DNA of 64,000 nt from Adiantum capillus-veneris (GCA_014529385.2 CM043967.1:3500001-3564000), one strand, 5' to 3'; numbered from the stretch's first letter, positions 1 to 11,805 are shown. Numbers and translations: made by a program. Notes: generated by a model not told the origin, from the letters alone.

Positions 1-705
1 TATGTGCTTCCGGACATGCCAAAGTGGGTTTTGAAGGAATCTTTGATAACATGGCAAGAGAAGGAGGTGTTTCTAACTTGTATTTGGGAATTCCACGAAT
101 AACAATGTTCTTGGAACATCGCTCCCGTTCCATCAACTCCTCCACATCCACATTCTCAACATTGTTTATTTGAACCATAGCTTGCATGAGTGAGGAATTA
201 GAAACCACATTGTTTCCACATACATAAGCCCTAGACTTGTTTGTGCATACATTTTTCATGTCGCATACATCACGGCTCATGGTATCAAATTTCTCCTCTT
301 TCAATACATGGTCATGCTCTACTTTGCTCATCCGCTCCTTCAAAGCATTCAAGTTCACAAGAGAGCATTTACATTCTTTGACTTCCTCTTCAAGTTGCAT
401 CAAACGTGTTGTTTGCATCTCAAGTGTCCTCTTGAGATTCTCATTCTCAACCAAAAGTACCCTTAGTGTGCCATTTCCATTGCAAGTGCTCGTAAGTCTT
501 CGCCTTGTTTGTTTATGATCTCTTGCAATGATACCAAGTATGCCACGATCATGGTTTCTGATGAGGTTGGTTGGGTGGTTGTGTTGCTATCTCCACACTT
601 AAGATATTTTGGATATTTTTCACACTGGTTGTGGACCTTGTTGAAGAAGAACAATCCTTGCGAGTGCCGGAAGACATTGTATGTAAAATAAGAGATGAGA
701 GTCAA
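1..705 (-). pseudogene. LINE ORF1-like coiled-coil fragment (partial, runs off window)
   Basis: Read right to left, a frame opens near 705 and runs to about 465. One frameshift there is needed to continue to the window edge. The encoded stretch is rich in heptad-like L/E/K spacing (for example NLNALKERMSKVEHDHVL near 330-390), which suggests a coiled coil. Near 78-113 it contains KNIVIRGIPKYK, which resembles the motif following the coiled coil in ORF1-type proteins of some LINEs. That family assignment is inference from pattern only. The fragment has no intact start-to-stop frame, so it is called a pseudogene. It could instead belong to another coiled-coil protein. Confidence 0.4.
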
Positions 706-909
706 TTTTCTTGAACCTGTTCACTTCGGAAATTCTTCTACAAAAACTCCTTCCATAACTCAAAAAATTTGTATCTTTAGATCAATGTGTAGAGGGCTTT
801 GTGCTCTTCAATTGAGGCTATAGATCACCCAAATCGGAGTTTGGATGAAGAAGTTATCATCAAAAGAGTGAATTGTTGTCTACTAGGTCAAAAAATGGCT
901 ACGTTTTTT

Positions 910-913
<4 letters not shown>

Positions 914-957
<44 letters not shown>

Positions 958-958
958 G
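914..958. repeat. (GA)n microsatellite
   Basis: A nearly pure GA dinucleotide run with a G-rich interruption close to the end. Confidence 0.95.
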
Positions 959-1544
959 GGACTCATGTGTCACGTGGTGTGTAGGCAGAGGCACATATAT
1001 GATTGACGTTATTTAGAGAGAGGAGGAGAATGAAATTATGTGACAAAGGCAAGTCGCACGAGCTAGTATTTTTTAAGTACATACGGTAGTAATTCAATAT
1101 GCAATGACTCCATAACATGTCTTAAATTGGATGCCCAGATACTTATGCCAGAGTCCCAAGTTTGACATCTCAAAAGAAGCATTCGAGTAAGCCTTTAAGT
1201 GTTTGGTATAATAGAGGTGAGTCAAAGCTACCAACTAGATTGCGGTTCACCTTGAAAACCCAGTTACCACCAATGGCCTTGTTATAAAGAGGCCAATCTC
1301 ACAAATACCGAGTGACATTCTTCATAATAGCATCATGTTCAATTTGCACATGCGCCAACCATTGAGATGGGCTCCTTCTCATTGCACAAACTTGAAACAA
1401 CCATATCACAAAAATGTGGTGTACAAGCGCAATTTTGACCAACTTCGAGCGAGTTTTTTTCAGCAAATGAAAAATCAAGCAAATCTTACTAAAGGAGCAT
1501 GGTCCACTTGTCAATTATAGTTGGAAAGTGCCTGTTGAAGGATT

Positions 1545-1548
<4 letters not shown>

Positions 1549-1578
<30 letters not shown>
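1549..1578. repeat. (GA)n microsatellite
   Basis: A second pure GA run, about 600 bases from the first. Confidence 0.95.
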
Positions 1579-1580
<2 letters not shown>

Positions 1581-2960
1581 CAATTAGGCATCAAATCTTA
1601 AAGTTTGTTGCATTCTCATGGCACAATTGGAGCTGCTCTATGCATACACAACAAAAAATAGCGGTGCCTTCTCACTGCAACTACCATATTGTTTTCATTG
1701 TCATCGTTAATTGTAGGTAGGGTCAGACGAAGGTTGGCTAAAACAAGAGCACGGTCATGAGTAGATGTTGCTCTATGATGTATATGGAGTTGTTTTTAGT
1801 CATGGGAGAGTTGAAGACTTGTTGTACAAAGAGCAATCAAAGAGGCAAGGAGCCATTGAGGAAGCTAGCTGCAAGCAGTCATTTCCATCTAGCACAATTC
1901 CTATTAATGGCATGGGGCCAATGTTGATCCCTTAGAAGTGCCTATAGCCATCCACGCTGGCAAGAATAGCTACATGTACTTATATATGTCTAACTTAATA
2001 ATGAGGTGGTATATAGGTTACTTGTGGGGCTATCAGAAAGTATTGTGTTGCACACCGTACTACAGGGATCAGGACTTGACAACTAGACTCTTTGTACCAT
2101 CTTTTCACTATGAAATATTGTAATTGTTTAGCCTCAAACACTACATCCCAACACTACCTATGGCCATCTGCACTAGTGCAATTACCTACATGTAGTTCGT
2201 TTAAAGGAAAGTTCAAATTTTATACTATGTTAATCCATGTTATGGGGTGCCTATAATTGTTTTGAGCGGCCCTCTAAAGGACCCTATAGAGAGCCTATCA
2301 AGAGCCCTCTCAGCCTTCAGGTTATAGCTCTGCTTAGTAGAAATTTCTTATAAGTAAGGGTAAAAGAAAAAAAATTATTTGCAATCCAAAAAAAATTTGC
2401 ATGTCTCATAAAATTTTTTACTCTGAAAACATTGAAGGGACTCTACATTTATAGTAGCTAGCATAGTTATGATCTAAATTGGTGCAATAGGATACCACGC
2501 TCCCCATGTATTATTTACCTTACTGCCTTCCTATGTTAAGAGTGGCTAGAATTAGTTTTTTTTTCATTTTTGATGATTTTGATGGTTTTGTTGGGTGAAT
2601 CACAACATTGTAAGGAATCTTAAAACATTTTTAGTTTCTTCCTAGCTAGAACTTTGATTTTGATATGGTTGCATGGACTTACATTTTCACTATGGTGCAG
2701 TGCTCACATATCCCAGTTCGTAGTCTAAATTTCCCAATTGGAAATGAAAAATCTCGATTGTAAACAAGGTCAAAAAATTGGGCATTTTAAGTAACCTAGG
2801 TTTTTGCATAGATCCTAGCTCTTTGACTAGTTTTCCCTTAAGAACATGCTTAAGAAAATGGTTTTTTTCAAGCTTTCATATGGTGTTGTGCAGCTATAAT
2901 TATATAGGACTAGTACTATGTTGCAACAACTAAACTTTAGACTATACATATTGATGCTAT

Positions 2961-3187
2961 TGTTACCATATACATGTGGTAGTGATGTGTGTGAACACAC
3001 TAGGACCGCCGGGGCATTTTTTCCCTCTTTAGGAGGTTTTTTCCCCCGTGCATTGTATATACGCCCATCACTCTAGGGCTATCTATCTTTCCATTGCACA
3101 TTAAGTAACACACTCTCTATTGTGTGCCTTGAGCTTCCTTCGTCTTCTCCAAGCTGTGTGTGTTTCTCTGCAACCCTAATTCCAACA
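2961..3187 (+). repeat. Copia 5' LTR
   Basis: It begins TGTTACCATATACATG and ends CCAACA, with TG...CA termini. A TATATA sequence near 3056 is a plausible core promoter. The same sequence recurs in two pieces at 9372-9473 and 11463-11585 with scattered substitutions, so the LTR pair has diverged and the insertion is not recent. Confidence 0.92.
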
Positions 3188-3189
3188 AT

Positions 3190-3201
3190 TGGTATCAGAG
3201 C
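3190..3201 (+). promoter_or_regulatory. Copia primer-binding site
   Basis: TGGTATCAGAGC, the usual plant retrotransposon site complementary to the 3' end of initiator tRNA-Met, placed two bases after the 5' LTR. Confidence 0.9.
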
Positions 3202-3549
3202 AGGTCACGTCCTCCCGGGCTTAGTCGCCAGCTGCTCCAGCACACGCCTGCTCACTTTCTCCGATTTCAGTGAGCTTTGGCGAGCGTTCGCAGGTCGACA
3301 AATATTTTGGGCGAGCTCAAAGAGCTCGGTCTACTCAGAATTTTGATTTGGGCTCATTTCGGCCTCCGTTTCTACTACAGGCAGTACTGCACATGCTATT
3401 TCGTCATTTTGTGCAGAATTTTTGTCAGTGCCGTTTTTTGCATAACAGATGCCTTATAGTCTTCTACGGTTTGTGCTATATAGCACAGGTTGTTCCCGCT
3501 CCATTTCTCCTATTTTCGGGCAGTTTTCACATCAGGTGCAGCATTTACC

Positions 3550-4596
3550 ATGGCTGACAACAACAACACAGATGTGTTCAAGATGTTTGCTGCTAAGGAC
3601 AGGTTGGATGGGGACAACTACCCTATGTGGGCTTATATGATGCAACATGTTCTTGTGTCAAAAGGTGTCTGGAACATTGTGCAAGGCATTCATGTACGTC
3701 CTGGTTCTGAAGATGTAGGCGATGTTGAGGATGTTGCAGGTCTTGCTGCAAGGATTGCAGCTGTTAGAGTTGTTTTGCCTACGGCAGAACAAGCTCGTTG
3801 GGATGTTAAGGATGCGCAGGCTCATGCATTGATTGCGTTGTCTGTGAAGCGCACCATTGTTCCTCACATCCGTTCAGCAAAATCTGCAAAACAGGCTTGG
3901 GATATTTTAGCAGGTCTTTATGCAAGCCGCAATGAGGCTAAAATTGCTTTGCTGCGTAAAGAGCTGGAGTCGAAGATTATGCACGAGGAAGATGATATCG
4001 ACACTTTCCTTCCTAGTGTCAAGGATATCAATGAGCAGCTTATTTCTGCAGGTGAAGTCATTTCGGACAGTTCCCTTGTGCAGACTGTTCTTGATGCCTT
4101 ACCAGATTCCTACCAGACTTTTGCTAGTACTTGGAGACTGATGACCCAAGGAAATCCTGAAGTTGTCAAGTTTGATGCATTATGCACATTGCTGTTGCAA
4201 GAGTCACTTTCTAGAAAAAACAGGACTAGGCAGCGTGCAGTTGAACAGGCTTTTATTGCTTCTCAAAGAAAGGGTGGTAACAGTAATGCAGCCACTTCTT
4301 ATGGTTCTGCTGCGAGTAGCAAACATTACGTTCCTAATGCTTCTACTGGCAGCAATTCGTCTGGAAATTCAGGCGATAAGGGCAAAAAGAAGATGCGTTG
4401 CCATTATTGTAAAGCCAATGATCACTTGATCAAGTCGTGTCCTAAGTTGAAGGCTAAAGAGGCTAAGAAGAAAGAGGGTGGTTCCACTCCAAATGCTGGT
4501 TCTACTACAAATGCAGCCATTGTTGAGTCTTTTGTGAAAGGCGACTGTGTTGCTGATGTTGATGCAGAATGGGCTTTTAGCGCAGAGTGCACTTAA
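3550..4596 (+). CDS. gag: Copia Gag
   Basis: The start chosen is ATG 3550 (MADNNNTDVFKMFAAKDRLDG), because the W-x-Y/M block of copia Gag (DNYPMWAYMMQHVL) follows at the usual distance; an in-frame ATG at 3490 would add 20 residues. The middle matches the UBN2/retrotransposon Gag fold (KQAWDILAGLYASR, DALPDSYQTF). A CCHC zinc knuckle, CHYCKANDHLIKSC, lies at about 4399-4440 and would bind genomic RNA. The frame ends at TAA 4594-4596. The reading frame then continues unchanged into protease, so the ancestral product was probably one Gag-Pol polyprotein. Confidence 0.85.
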   Translation: MADNNNTDVFKMFAAKDRLDGDNYPMWAYMMQHVLVSKGVWNIVQGIHVRPGSEDVGDVEDVAGLAARIAAVRVVLPTAEQARWDVKDAQAHALIALSVKRTIVPHIRSAKSAKQAWDILAGLYASRNEAKIALLRKELESKIMHEEDDIDTFLPSVKDINEQLISAGEVISDSSLVQTVLDALPDSYQTFASTWRLMTQGNPEVVKFDALCTLLLQESLSRKNRTRQRAVEQAFIASQRKGGNSNAATSYGSAASSKHYVPNASTGSNSSGNSGDKGKKKMRCHYCKANDHLIKSCPKLKAKEAKKKEGGSTPNAGSTTNAAIVESFVKGDCVADVDAEWAFSAECT

Positions 4597-4620
4597 AATC
4601 CTGCTGTCCATGATGCATGC

Positions 4621-7518
4621 TTGTCAGTTGCTGCAGATTCACATGTGTGGTATTTGGACAGTGGTGCTACAAAGCACATTACCTCACATCGTGAATTTTT
4701 TACCTCTCTCGAGTCTGTCCCTCATGGGAATTCAGTCACTTGTGCCAACAACGCCTCTTATCCAGTTCAGGGAGTTGGAAAGATTGTGCTCACTGCTGCT
4801 AATGGCAGTTCCTTCACACTTGTTCATGCACTTTATGTACCTGGGATCAAGAAGAATCTCTTGTCTGTATCCGCACTTGCTAGACTTGGACTTGTAGTCA
4901 AATTTGTGGATGACAGATGTACAATTCATGATCTCAGTTTTGGTGATGAAATTGTTGCATCTGGCCTTTTGTGCTGTGGGCTGTATAAGCTCACTTTGTA
5001 TGACAAGTGTGGAAAAAATTTTGCAAATGTTGTTGCAGATTCAAGGGCTATTTCAGATGCAGAACTTTGGCATGCACGTTTTGGTCATCTGAATTTTGCC
5101 AGTTTGCTGCGTTTGCAGAAATCTGATATGGTTGCTTCTTTGCCGCCTCTTGAAGCACCTGTCAAACATGTTTGTGAAGGCTGTATTTTGGGTAAGATAC
5201 AGCGTTCTAAGTTTCCAAAGGATGGTTCAGTTCGGGCCACATGCAGGTTGCAGCTTGTGCATAGTGATGTTTGTGGGTCCATGCAAACTCCGTCCTTGGG
5301 CAATTACCTGTACTTCGTGACTTTCATTGATGATTACTCCAGGCATGCATGGGTATTTCCGCTTAAAGCGAAGTCCGAAGTTTTTATGTGCTTCAAACAA
5401 TTTTTGGCTATGGCTGAAAATGTCTCGAAATGTACTATGGGCACCCTCTGTTCCGATCGAGGGGGGGAGTATATGTCTCATGAATTTAATGCATTTCTGG
5501 CTAGTCGTGGGATAAAACACCAATGTACAGTGCCTTATACACCTCAGCAAAATGGTGTTGCTGAGAGAAAAAACAGGTCACTAACGGAAATGGCACGATG
5601 TATGGTCAAAAGTCAAGCTTTGCCGCATTCTTTTTGGCTTGAGGCCATCATGTGTGCCACTTACGTACTTAACAGGTGTCCTACAAAAGCTTTGCAGTCT
5701 ATTACTCCATATGAAGCATGGCATGATAGAAAACCTTCTATTGAGCACATGCGTGTTTTTGGCTGTTTGGCATATGCTTTGGTGCCACAAGTGCAGCGCA
5801 GAAAATTGGATGATAAGGCTGTCAAATGTATTTTTGTTGGTTATAGTGCTGAAAGCAAAGGTTACAGGTTGTATCATCCGCAAACAAAACGTATTCTGGT
5901 TTCACGGGATGTAGTGTTTGTGGAAGATTCTGTTCAGCCCTTGCTGTCATTTACTAGAGACAGTAATGTAAGCTCACAGGACATTTATGACACTTTGTTG
6001 CCTCTTTTCAGTGGTGGAAATACGAATGTAAGTTCCAATGAGGCAAATGTACAGCCTATGGGGGTTTCTGAAAATGTTTTAGAACAGCCTATTACTGATG
6101 CAGATGTACATGATGTACTTGATGAGGAAAGGGTTGAAAATGAGCAGGCTAGAGGTATGCCAAAATGGCTGGTGCACACTTTGCGTGATAGTAAATTGGA
6201 TGCACCTTTATCTAGTCGTACTCGTTCAGGCTCTCGCCATGCATCTTATGCATCAGATTGTTATGCTTTGTCTGTGTCTAGTTTACATGATGTTGAGGAG
6301 CCTCTGTCTTTTGATGAAGCACAGAATTCAGAAAATTGGATTGCTGCCATGAAATCAGAATATGATGCACTTATAGAGAATGACACATGGACTTTATGTG
6401 ATTTGCCTCCTGGCAAAAAGGCCATTGGTACGAAGTGGGTTTACAAGTTGAAACGCAAGCCGGATGGTGAGATCGATCGCCATAAGGCTCGACTTGTTGC
6501 AAAGGGTTATGCACAACAAAAAGGCATAGATTATGAAGACACTTTTGCTCCCACTTGTCGTATGACTACTGTACATTTTCTATGTGCATTGGCAGCTCAT
6601 TTTGGTTGGGATGTACATCAATCAGACATTGTTACTGCTTTCTTGAATGGTGACATATTTGAGGAAGTTTATGTAACGCAGCCTCGCGGTTTTGTCATAA
6701 AAGGACAAGAGGACAAAGTGTGCAAATTTAAGAAGGCTTTGTATGGGTTGAAGCAATCTCCTCGTGCTTGGTATGAGAAAGCTGACACTCATTTGGTTAA
6801 ACGAGGCTTTCGTAACAGTCCAACAGAAAGCACATTGTATGTAAAGCGTGAGGATGATGTATTTCTCATTGTGGTTCTTTATGTTGATGATTTGCTGATC
6901 ACTGGACCAAATGAGAGACATATTGCTGAATTTAAGGCTGATTTGAATGCTACTTTCAAGATGAAAGATTTGGGGCTGTTGCATCATTACTTGGGTATAC
7001 AGTTTAAGCACTGTGATGGTGGTATTGCCTTGTGTCAGAAAAGTTACATAGAGACATTGCTATATAAGTTTGGACTTGAGGATTGCAAACCTATTGCCAC
7101 TCCCATGGAAACAGGTTTGAAGTTGAGTCTACATGATGCTGGCGATCCTGCTGATGTCACTCTTTACCAAACTGCTGTTGGCTGCCTCATTTATGTATGC
7201 AACACGAGGCCAGATATTCAGTTTGCAGTCTCGCAGGTCAGCAGATTTATGCATAGCCCAAGGTCTAAGCATTGGCAGGCTGTCAAGAGGATTTTCCGCT
7301 ACCTTAGTGGCACTTTACATCTTGGCTTGTTTTATCCCAAGGGGGGATCATTGCCGCCAGACTTACATGCTTTTTCGGACTCAGATTGGGCTGGTTGTTT
7401 TGACACGCGAGTGTCCACAAGTGGTTTTTGTTTCATGCTTGGCAGTTCATGTATATCATGGTTGAGCAAGAAGCAACCTACTTTTCAATGGTGGAAGTTT
7501 GAATGTAAATTCCAATGA
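4621..7518 (+). pseudogene. pol: Copia Pol, first copy (protease, integrase, RT, truncated RNase H)
   Basis: Same frame as gag, after one TAA. The protease active site is YLDSGATKH (about 4651). The integrase has HARFGH (5071), CEGCILGK (5172), DYSRHAW (5330), CSDRGGEY (5450) and NGVAERKN (5553), so the HHCC and DDE elements are present. The RT shows TKWVYKLK, AFLNGDIFEEV, LYGLKQSPRAWYEK and YVDD (6880-6891). RNase H is present up to SDSDWAGCFDTRVSTSGF, then breaks at 7480, where the sequence jumps back to a copy of position 6004. The last residues to 7518 are junction sequence. Without the rest of RNase H this copy cannot complete the enzyme. Confidence 0.88.
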
Positions 7519-8957
7519 GGCAAATGTATAGCCTTTGGGGGTTTCTCAGCCTATTACTGATGCAGATGTACATGATGTACTTGATGAGGAAAGGGCTGAA
7601 AATGAGGTGGCTAGAGCTATGCCAAAATGGTTGGTGCATACATTGCGTGACAGTAAATTGTATGCACCTTTGTCTAGTCGTACTTGTTCAGGCTCTCGCC
7701 ATGCATCTTATGCATGGGATTGTTATGCTTTGGCTATGTCTAGCTTACATGATGTTGAGGAACCTCTCTCTTTTGATGAAGCACAGAATTCAGAAAATTG
7801 GATGAATGCCATGCAATCAGAATATGATGCACTTATAGAAAATGACACATGGACTTTATGTGATTTGCCTCCTGGCAAAAAGGCCATTGGTACGAAGTGG
7901 GTTTACAAGTTGAAATGCAAGCCGGATGGTGAGATCGATCTCCATAAGGCTCTACTTGTTGCAAAGGGTTATGCACAACAAAAAGGCATAGATTATGAAG
8001 AGACTTTTGCTCCCACTTGTTGTATGACTATTGTGCGTTTTCTATGTGCAATGGCAGCTCATTTTTGTTGGGATGTACATCGATCAGATATTGTTACTGC
8101 TTTCTTGAATGGTGACATATTTGAGTAAGTTTATGTTACGCAGCCTCGCGGTTTTGTCAAGAAAGGACAAAAGGACAAAGTGTGTAGATATAAGAAGGCT
8201 TTGTATAGGTTGAAGCAATCTCGTCGTGCTGGGTATGAGAAAGCTGACACTCATTTGGTCAAACAAGGCTTTCGTCACAGTCCAACAGAAAGCGCATTGT
8301 ATGTAAAGCGTGAGGGTGATGTACTTCTCATTGTGGTTCTTTATGTAGATGATTTGCTAATCATTGGACCAAATGAGAGACATATTACTGAATTTAAGGC
8401 TGATTTCAATGCTACTTTCACGATGAAAGATTTGGGACTATTGCATCATTACTTGGGTATACAGTTTAAGCAATGTGATGGTGGTATTGCCTTGTGTCAA
8501 AAAAGTTACATAGAGACATTGCTATGTAAGTTTGGACTTGAGGATTGCAAACCTATTACCACTCCCATGGAAACACGTTTAAAGTTGAGTCTACATGATG
8601 CTGGTGATCCTGCTAATGTCACTCTTTACCAAACTGCTATTGGCTACCTCATTTATGTATCAACACGAGGCCGGTTATTCAGTTTGCAGTCTCATAGGTC
8701 AGCAGATCTATGCATAGCCCATGGTAAAAGCATTGGCAGGCTGTCAAGAGGATTTTATGCTACCTTAGTGGCACTTTACATTTTGGCTTGTCTTATCCCA
8801 AGGGGGGATCATTTCCGCCAGACTTACATTCTTTTTCAGACTCAGATTGGGCTGGTTGTTTTGACACGCAAGTGTCCACAAGTGGTTTTTATTTCATGCT
8901 TAGTAGTTCATGTATGTCATGGTTGAGCAAGAAGCAATTACTGTGGCCACTTCGAGT
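6004..8957 (+). repeat. Tandem duplication of about 1,477 bp inside copia pol
   Basis: The block starting CTTTTCA at 6004 restarts at 7481, and landmarks recur at an offset of about 1,477 bp (for example the DADVHDVLDEER and TKWVYKL regions). The two copies differ at many bases, and copy 2 lacks a short stretch around 7540 relative to 6068. Either the duplication is old or it arose from recombination between two already diverged elements. Copy 1 ends inside RNase H; only copy 2 continues into the real RNase H end. Confidence 0.88.
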
Positions 8958-9300
8958 TGTGAGGCTGAGTACAGGGCAGTCTTCACAACTACGGTTGAGT
9001 TGTATGGCTCAAACACCTTATGGCCGATTTGGGTGTTGGACAGGACACTACCAACACTATCTACACTGACAGTCAGAGTGCATTGGCAGTTACGAGGAAC
9101 CCAGTTTTTCATGCTCGCACAAAGCACATTGAGGTGCATTACCACTATGTCAAGGAGAGGCTCTCAGAAGGAGAGATCAGCTTGGCTTATGGGCCAACAC
9201 AGGAGAACCTTGCAGATCTTTTCACAAAGGCATTGTCTCATGAGAAGCTCGAAGCTTTTTGCAAAGCATTGGGCTCACTCCCCTTTTGTGGACTGACCAT
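7500..9300 (+). pseudogene. pol: Copia Pol, second copy (linker, RT, complete RNase H), decayed
   Basis: It repeats the integrase-RT linker, RT and RNase H. It is open at 7535-8127, then TAA at 8126-8128 replaces the first E of the NGDIFEEV motif. RT resumes (LYVDDLLI near 8340) to a frameshift near 8655, and RNase H is reached after further frame changes. The final part (TDSQSALAVTRNPVFHARTKHIE, 9059-9127, then LADLFTKALSHEKLEAFCKALG) is in the frame of 9020-9300. Residues normally conserved in RT are altered (YGLKQSPRAWYE has become YRLKQSRRAGYE), so this copy is non-functional. It has clearly decayed more than copy 1. Confidence 0.85.
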
Positions 9301-9360
9301 GTCCTCAGGGCATGGCACTTCCCTTTACTCATGTGCCAGCTCTCGTTCAAAGCATCACTC

Positions 9361-9371
9361 TAGGGGGGATT
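9361..9371 (+). promoter_or_regulatory. Copia polypurine tract
   Basis: The G-run TAGGGGGGATT lies directly before the 3' LTR, the expected site for plus-strand priming. Confidence 0.8.
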
Positions 9372-9473
9372 TGTTACCATATACATGTGATAGTGATGTG
9401 TGTGAACACACTAGGAATCGGGGCATTTTTTCCCTCTATAGGAGGTTTTTTCCCCCGTGCATTGTATATACGT
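9372..9473 (+). repeat. Copia 3' LTR, first part
   Basis: It matches the first ~100 bases of the 5' LTR, then is interrupted at the sequence ATACGT. Confidence 0.9.
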
Positions 9474-11458
9474 TGGAGAGGGGGAATAGGGAACACACCC
9501 AGCACACAATATGAATGCCTCTCTATAGCCCAGGGATTCCACAACACCCCTAACCTCTCAAATAACACCTTCAAATTGGCTAATTTGCACTAACAACTCC
9601 ACTTTAGCATACAAAACAACTATCTCACACCCTACAAAAAACACTCCATAGCACAAATGCACCCACACTACTCAACTGACCCTTTCCGAATCACAAAACA
9701 CTCCTAATCTGCCCTCTTGGTAGCACCTTTCGAGCTGTAGGCAAACCCTCTGCAATGGCCAATACACAAAAAGCGAGAGAAAAGGAGGGGAGTGGGGAGA
9801 AGCAACACAAGAGATTGGGGCAAATAAGTGGTATTATTGCATAGGGAGTAGTACAATCAAGTATGCAGTTTCAATGGCAAGCCTAGCACCACACAAGCTT
9901 CAAGCTTCCAATCACACACTCAGGCAAAAAAACCCTCAAATTTTTGCATTTACAACCTTTTATAGGAGTGCCTCTAGGAGGTCCAAAAAAAGAAAAAAGG
10001 ACGAGTTTCTCCTCCCGTGGCCTTCACTTAGAGCTTCTCTTAGAATTTGATGCATTGCCAACACTTGGCACATTTGATTTTTTTGGAAACCTTTGCATGG
10101 TGTACACCTTGGGTCTTTGTCCCTTCCCTTTGACTGCCCGGAGCTCCCCTTGGGCCTTTGAGTGCCCTTGGCCTTGCCCTTTAACTACCCTTGTCGGCAC
10201 CTCTTTGCAGCGAGACCCCTCCCTTGCCGAGGCAATAGCGATGTCGCTATTGGGGGGGGGGGTACACCCCCTTCCTCAAAATTTTTGGCCCTTTGCGGGC
10301 GTGGGCACCGGCCCTTAGTTGCCATGTCATCACTGTGAAACTCCATCCCACGCGGGCGCTCGCGGGCGCGCCACCACATCTGCACCGCCAAAACCGCCAC
10401 CAAACCACCACGTAGCGCCCGGCAGGGCTGCCCACACGCACGCCATCGCCATGGGAGGAGAGCTCCCTTCTTGTGTACCTTAGAGGCCTCATGGCCTGGA
10501 GTATATACCCCATCCCCTGGACCATCCGTTGCGCATATGGGATATAAGCGCGGCCACGTTGTAGCTCCACATTCAATTGCACCCCCAAGGGTCACAGACA
10601 CCTTCAACAAAATAAAAACCTCCTTTTTTTTGTCCTCTTCCCAACGCTCCTATTCTCTGCTCCAAGGTTGGATTGCCAAGCCCTAAGAACCTACTGAAAC
10701 TCCACCTTTCCGGCTCCAACCGCACTTGCCATCCTTGCATTTCGACCCCTCGGCACCTTCGAACCAAGGCCTTCAAAAAATGAAAAATTCATCTACATCC
10801 AACTTTGGGCAAAGGCACCCTATTTTCCAATTGCTTTAACTTCTTGCCCCGGACTCCGTTTGACATGCAGTCACTTCCTGCTAGCTCCGTACGATGCACA
10901 CCCTTGCTCCAGAACTTTGTTGGTGCACAAAAGATGCCAGATGGCACATTCTCCAATGCGGCCAAGTGGGCTCATCAGACCCGGCCCCCGAAAAAACTTT
11001 AATTGATCATATCTTGCAAACCATGGCTCCGATCCGCAATCCGAAAAGACGGGTAGGCTCCATGAATTGAGATCTACACATCTATACCTCAATTTCCACT
11101 TGGATCACCTGTCCCCTGCTGCCCTGTCCGGCAAGAATCTGCAAACCACTAAAGCTTCAACCTTCAATAACTTGGGCTCCGTAGCTCGGTTTGATGAGCC
11201 GTCTGGACCTGTTCCTTCAGCACTTCAAGCTCTTCATTCCTGGACCCAAAAGTTGCACTTTGCATCTCCTTCACCTGCTACCCAAATTAGCCCCTCATGG
11301 AGCCTTTCTTGGCCTATAAGCCGCATCATGCATACACTTCCACTACTACCTGCCATCCCATGATTTTCCTAGCTGCTCCAATCCTTTGCCATGCTTCTGC
11401 TTGCCCGCATACCTCTGCCCATGCCACCTTCTAGAGTCGACACACTTTGGTTGCACCA
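9474..11458. mobile_element. Nested 1,985-bp solo-LTR-like insertion in copia 3' LTR
   Basis: The insert starts TGGAGAGGGGG and ends TTGCACCA (TG...CA) and is bounded by ACGT at 9470-9473 and 11459-11462, a 4-bp target duplication. It has no gag or pol similarity. The plus strand is strikingly pyrimidine/C-rich, with a G10-type run near 10250 and a TATATA near 10502. A solo LTR left by LTR-LTR recombination is the simplest reading; a non-autonomous element without coding sequence is possible. Orientation is undecided. The sizeable antisense frames in the GC-rich part have no recognisable domain. Confidence 0.7.
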
Positions 11459-11462
11459 ACGT

Positions 11463-11585
11463 CCATCACTCTAGGGCTATCAATCTTTTCATTGCACACT
11501 AAGTAATACACTCTTTGTTGTGTGCGTTGAGCTTCCTTCGTCTTCTCCAAGTTGTGTGTGTTTTCTTGCAACCCTAATTCCAACA
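11463..11585 (+). repeat. Copia 3' LTR, second part
   Basis: From CCATCACTCTAGGGCTAT to CCAACA it matches 3065-3187 of the 5' LTR with a few substitutions. Joined to 9372-9473 it restores an LTR of about the same length. Confidence 0.9.
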
Positions 11586-11805
11586 GAAGAGTGTGTAAAT
11601 CTAATGATGGAAATGTCTTGAGTTTTGAAAAATGAAGCGGATGCTCATTTATCAAGGAAAGGATTTTGGGCTGCCTTTGAAGGTAAGAAATTATAATCTA
11701 CGTCGTGCATGAGATGATTGAGGGGTGAGGTGGTGGGGATTTCATTTTTTGGAAAGATGGGTGAGACGATTTGGTTCAAAAAATGAGCATTTGAAGAAAA
11801 TTGCC
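11586..11805. other. Short spacer between copia and gypsy A
   Basis: 220 bases with no recognisable feature. The last five bases, TTGCC (11801-11805), are the left copy of the gypsy A target-site duplication. Confidence 0.7.

Larger units (their letters stand above)
706..2960. other. Unassigned AT-rich DNA left of the copia element
   Basis: Apart from two (GA)n microsatellites I see no coding frame, RNA gene or terminal repeat that I can support. Short open frames exist on both strands but show no domain or codon pattern. The last five bases before the copia LTR are GCTAT; they do not match the bases after its far end, so no target-site duplication can be shown for that element. Confidence 0.5.
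2961..11585 (+). mobile_element. Ty1/copia LTR retrotransposon, rearranged, with nested insertion
   Basis: Two LTRs (227 bp, and 102+123 bp after removing an insertion) flank gag and pol in copia order: protease, integrase, reverse transcriptase, RNase H. A primer-binding site TGGTATCAGAGC lies two bases after the 5' LTR and a G-rich polypurine tract precedes the 3' LTR. Three changes disable it: a TAA between gag and protease, a 1.48-kb tandem duplication inside pol, and a 1,985-bp insertion in the 3' LTR. The flanks GCTAT and GAAGA do not match, so the ends may derive from recombination between copies. Confidence 0.93.

Noticed and set aside
10185-10610. Minus-strand frames of 141 and 113 codons in the nested solo LTR
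   Set aside because: They overlap in two frames within GC-rich, low-complexity DNA and have biased residues only.
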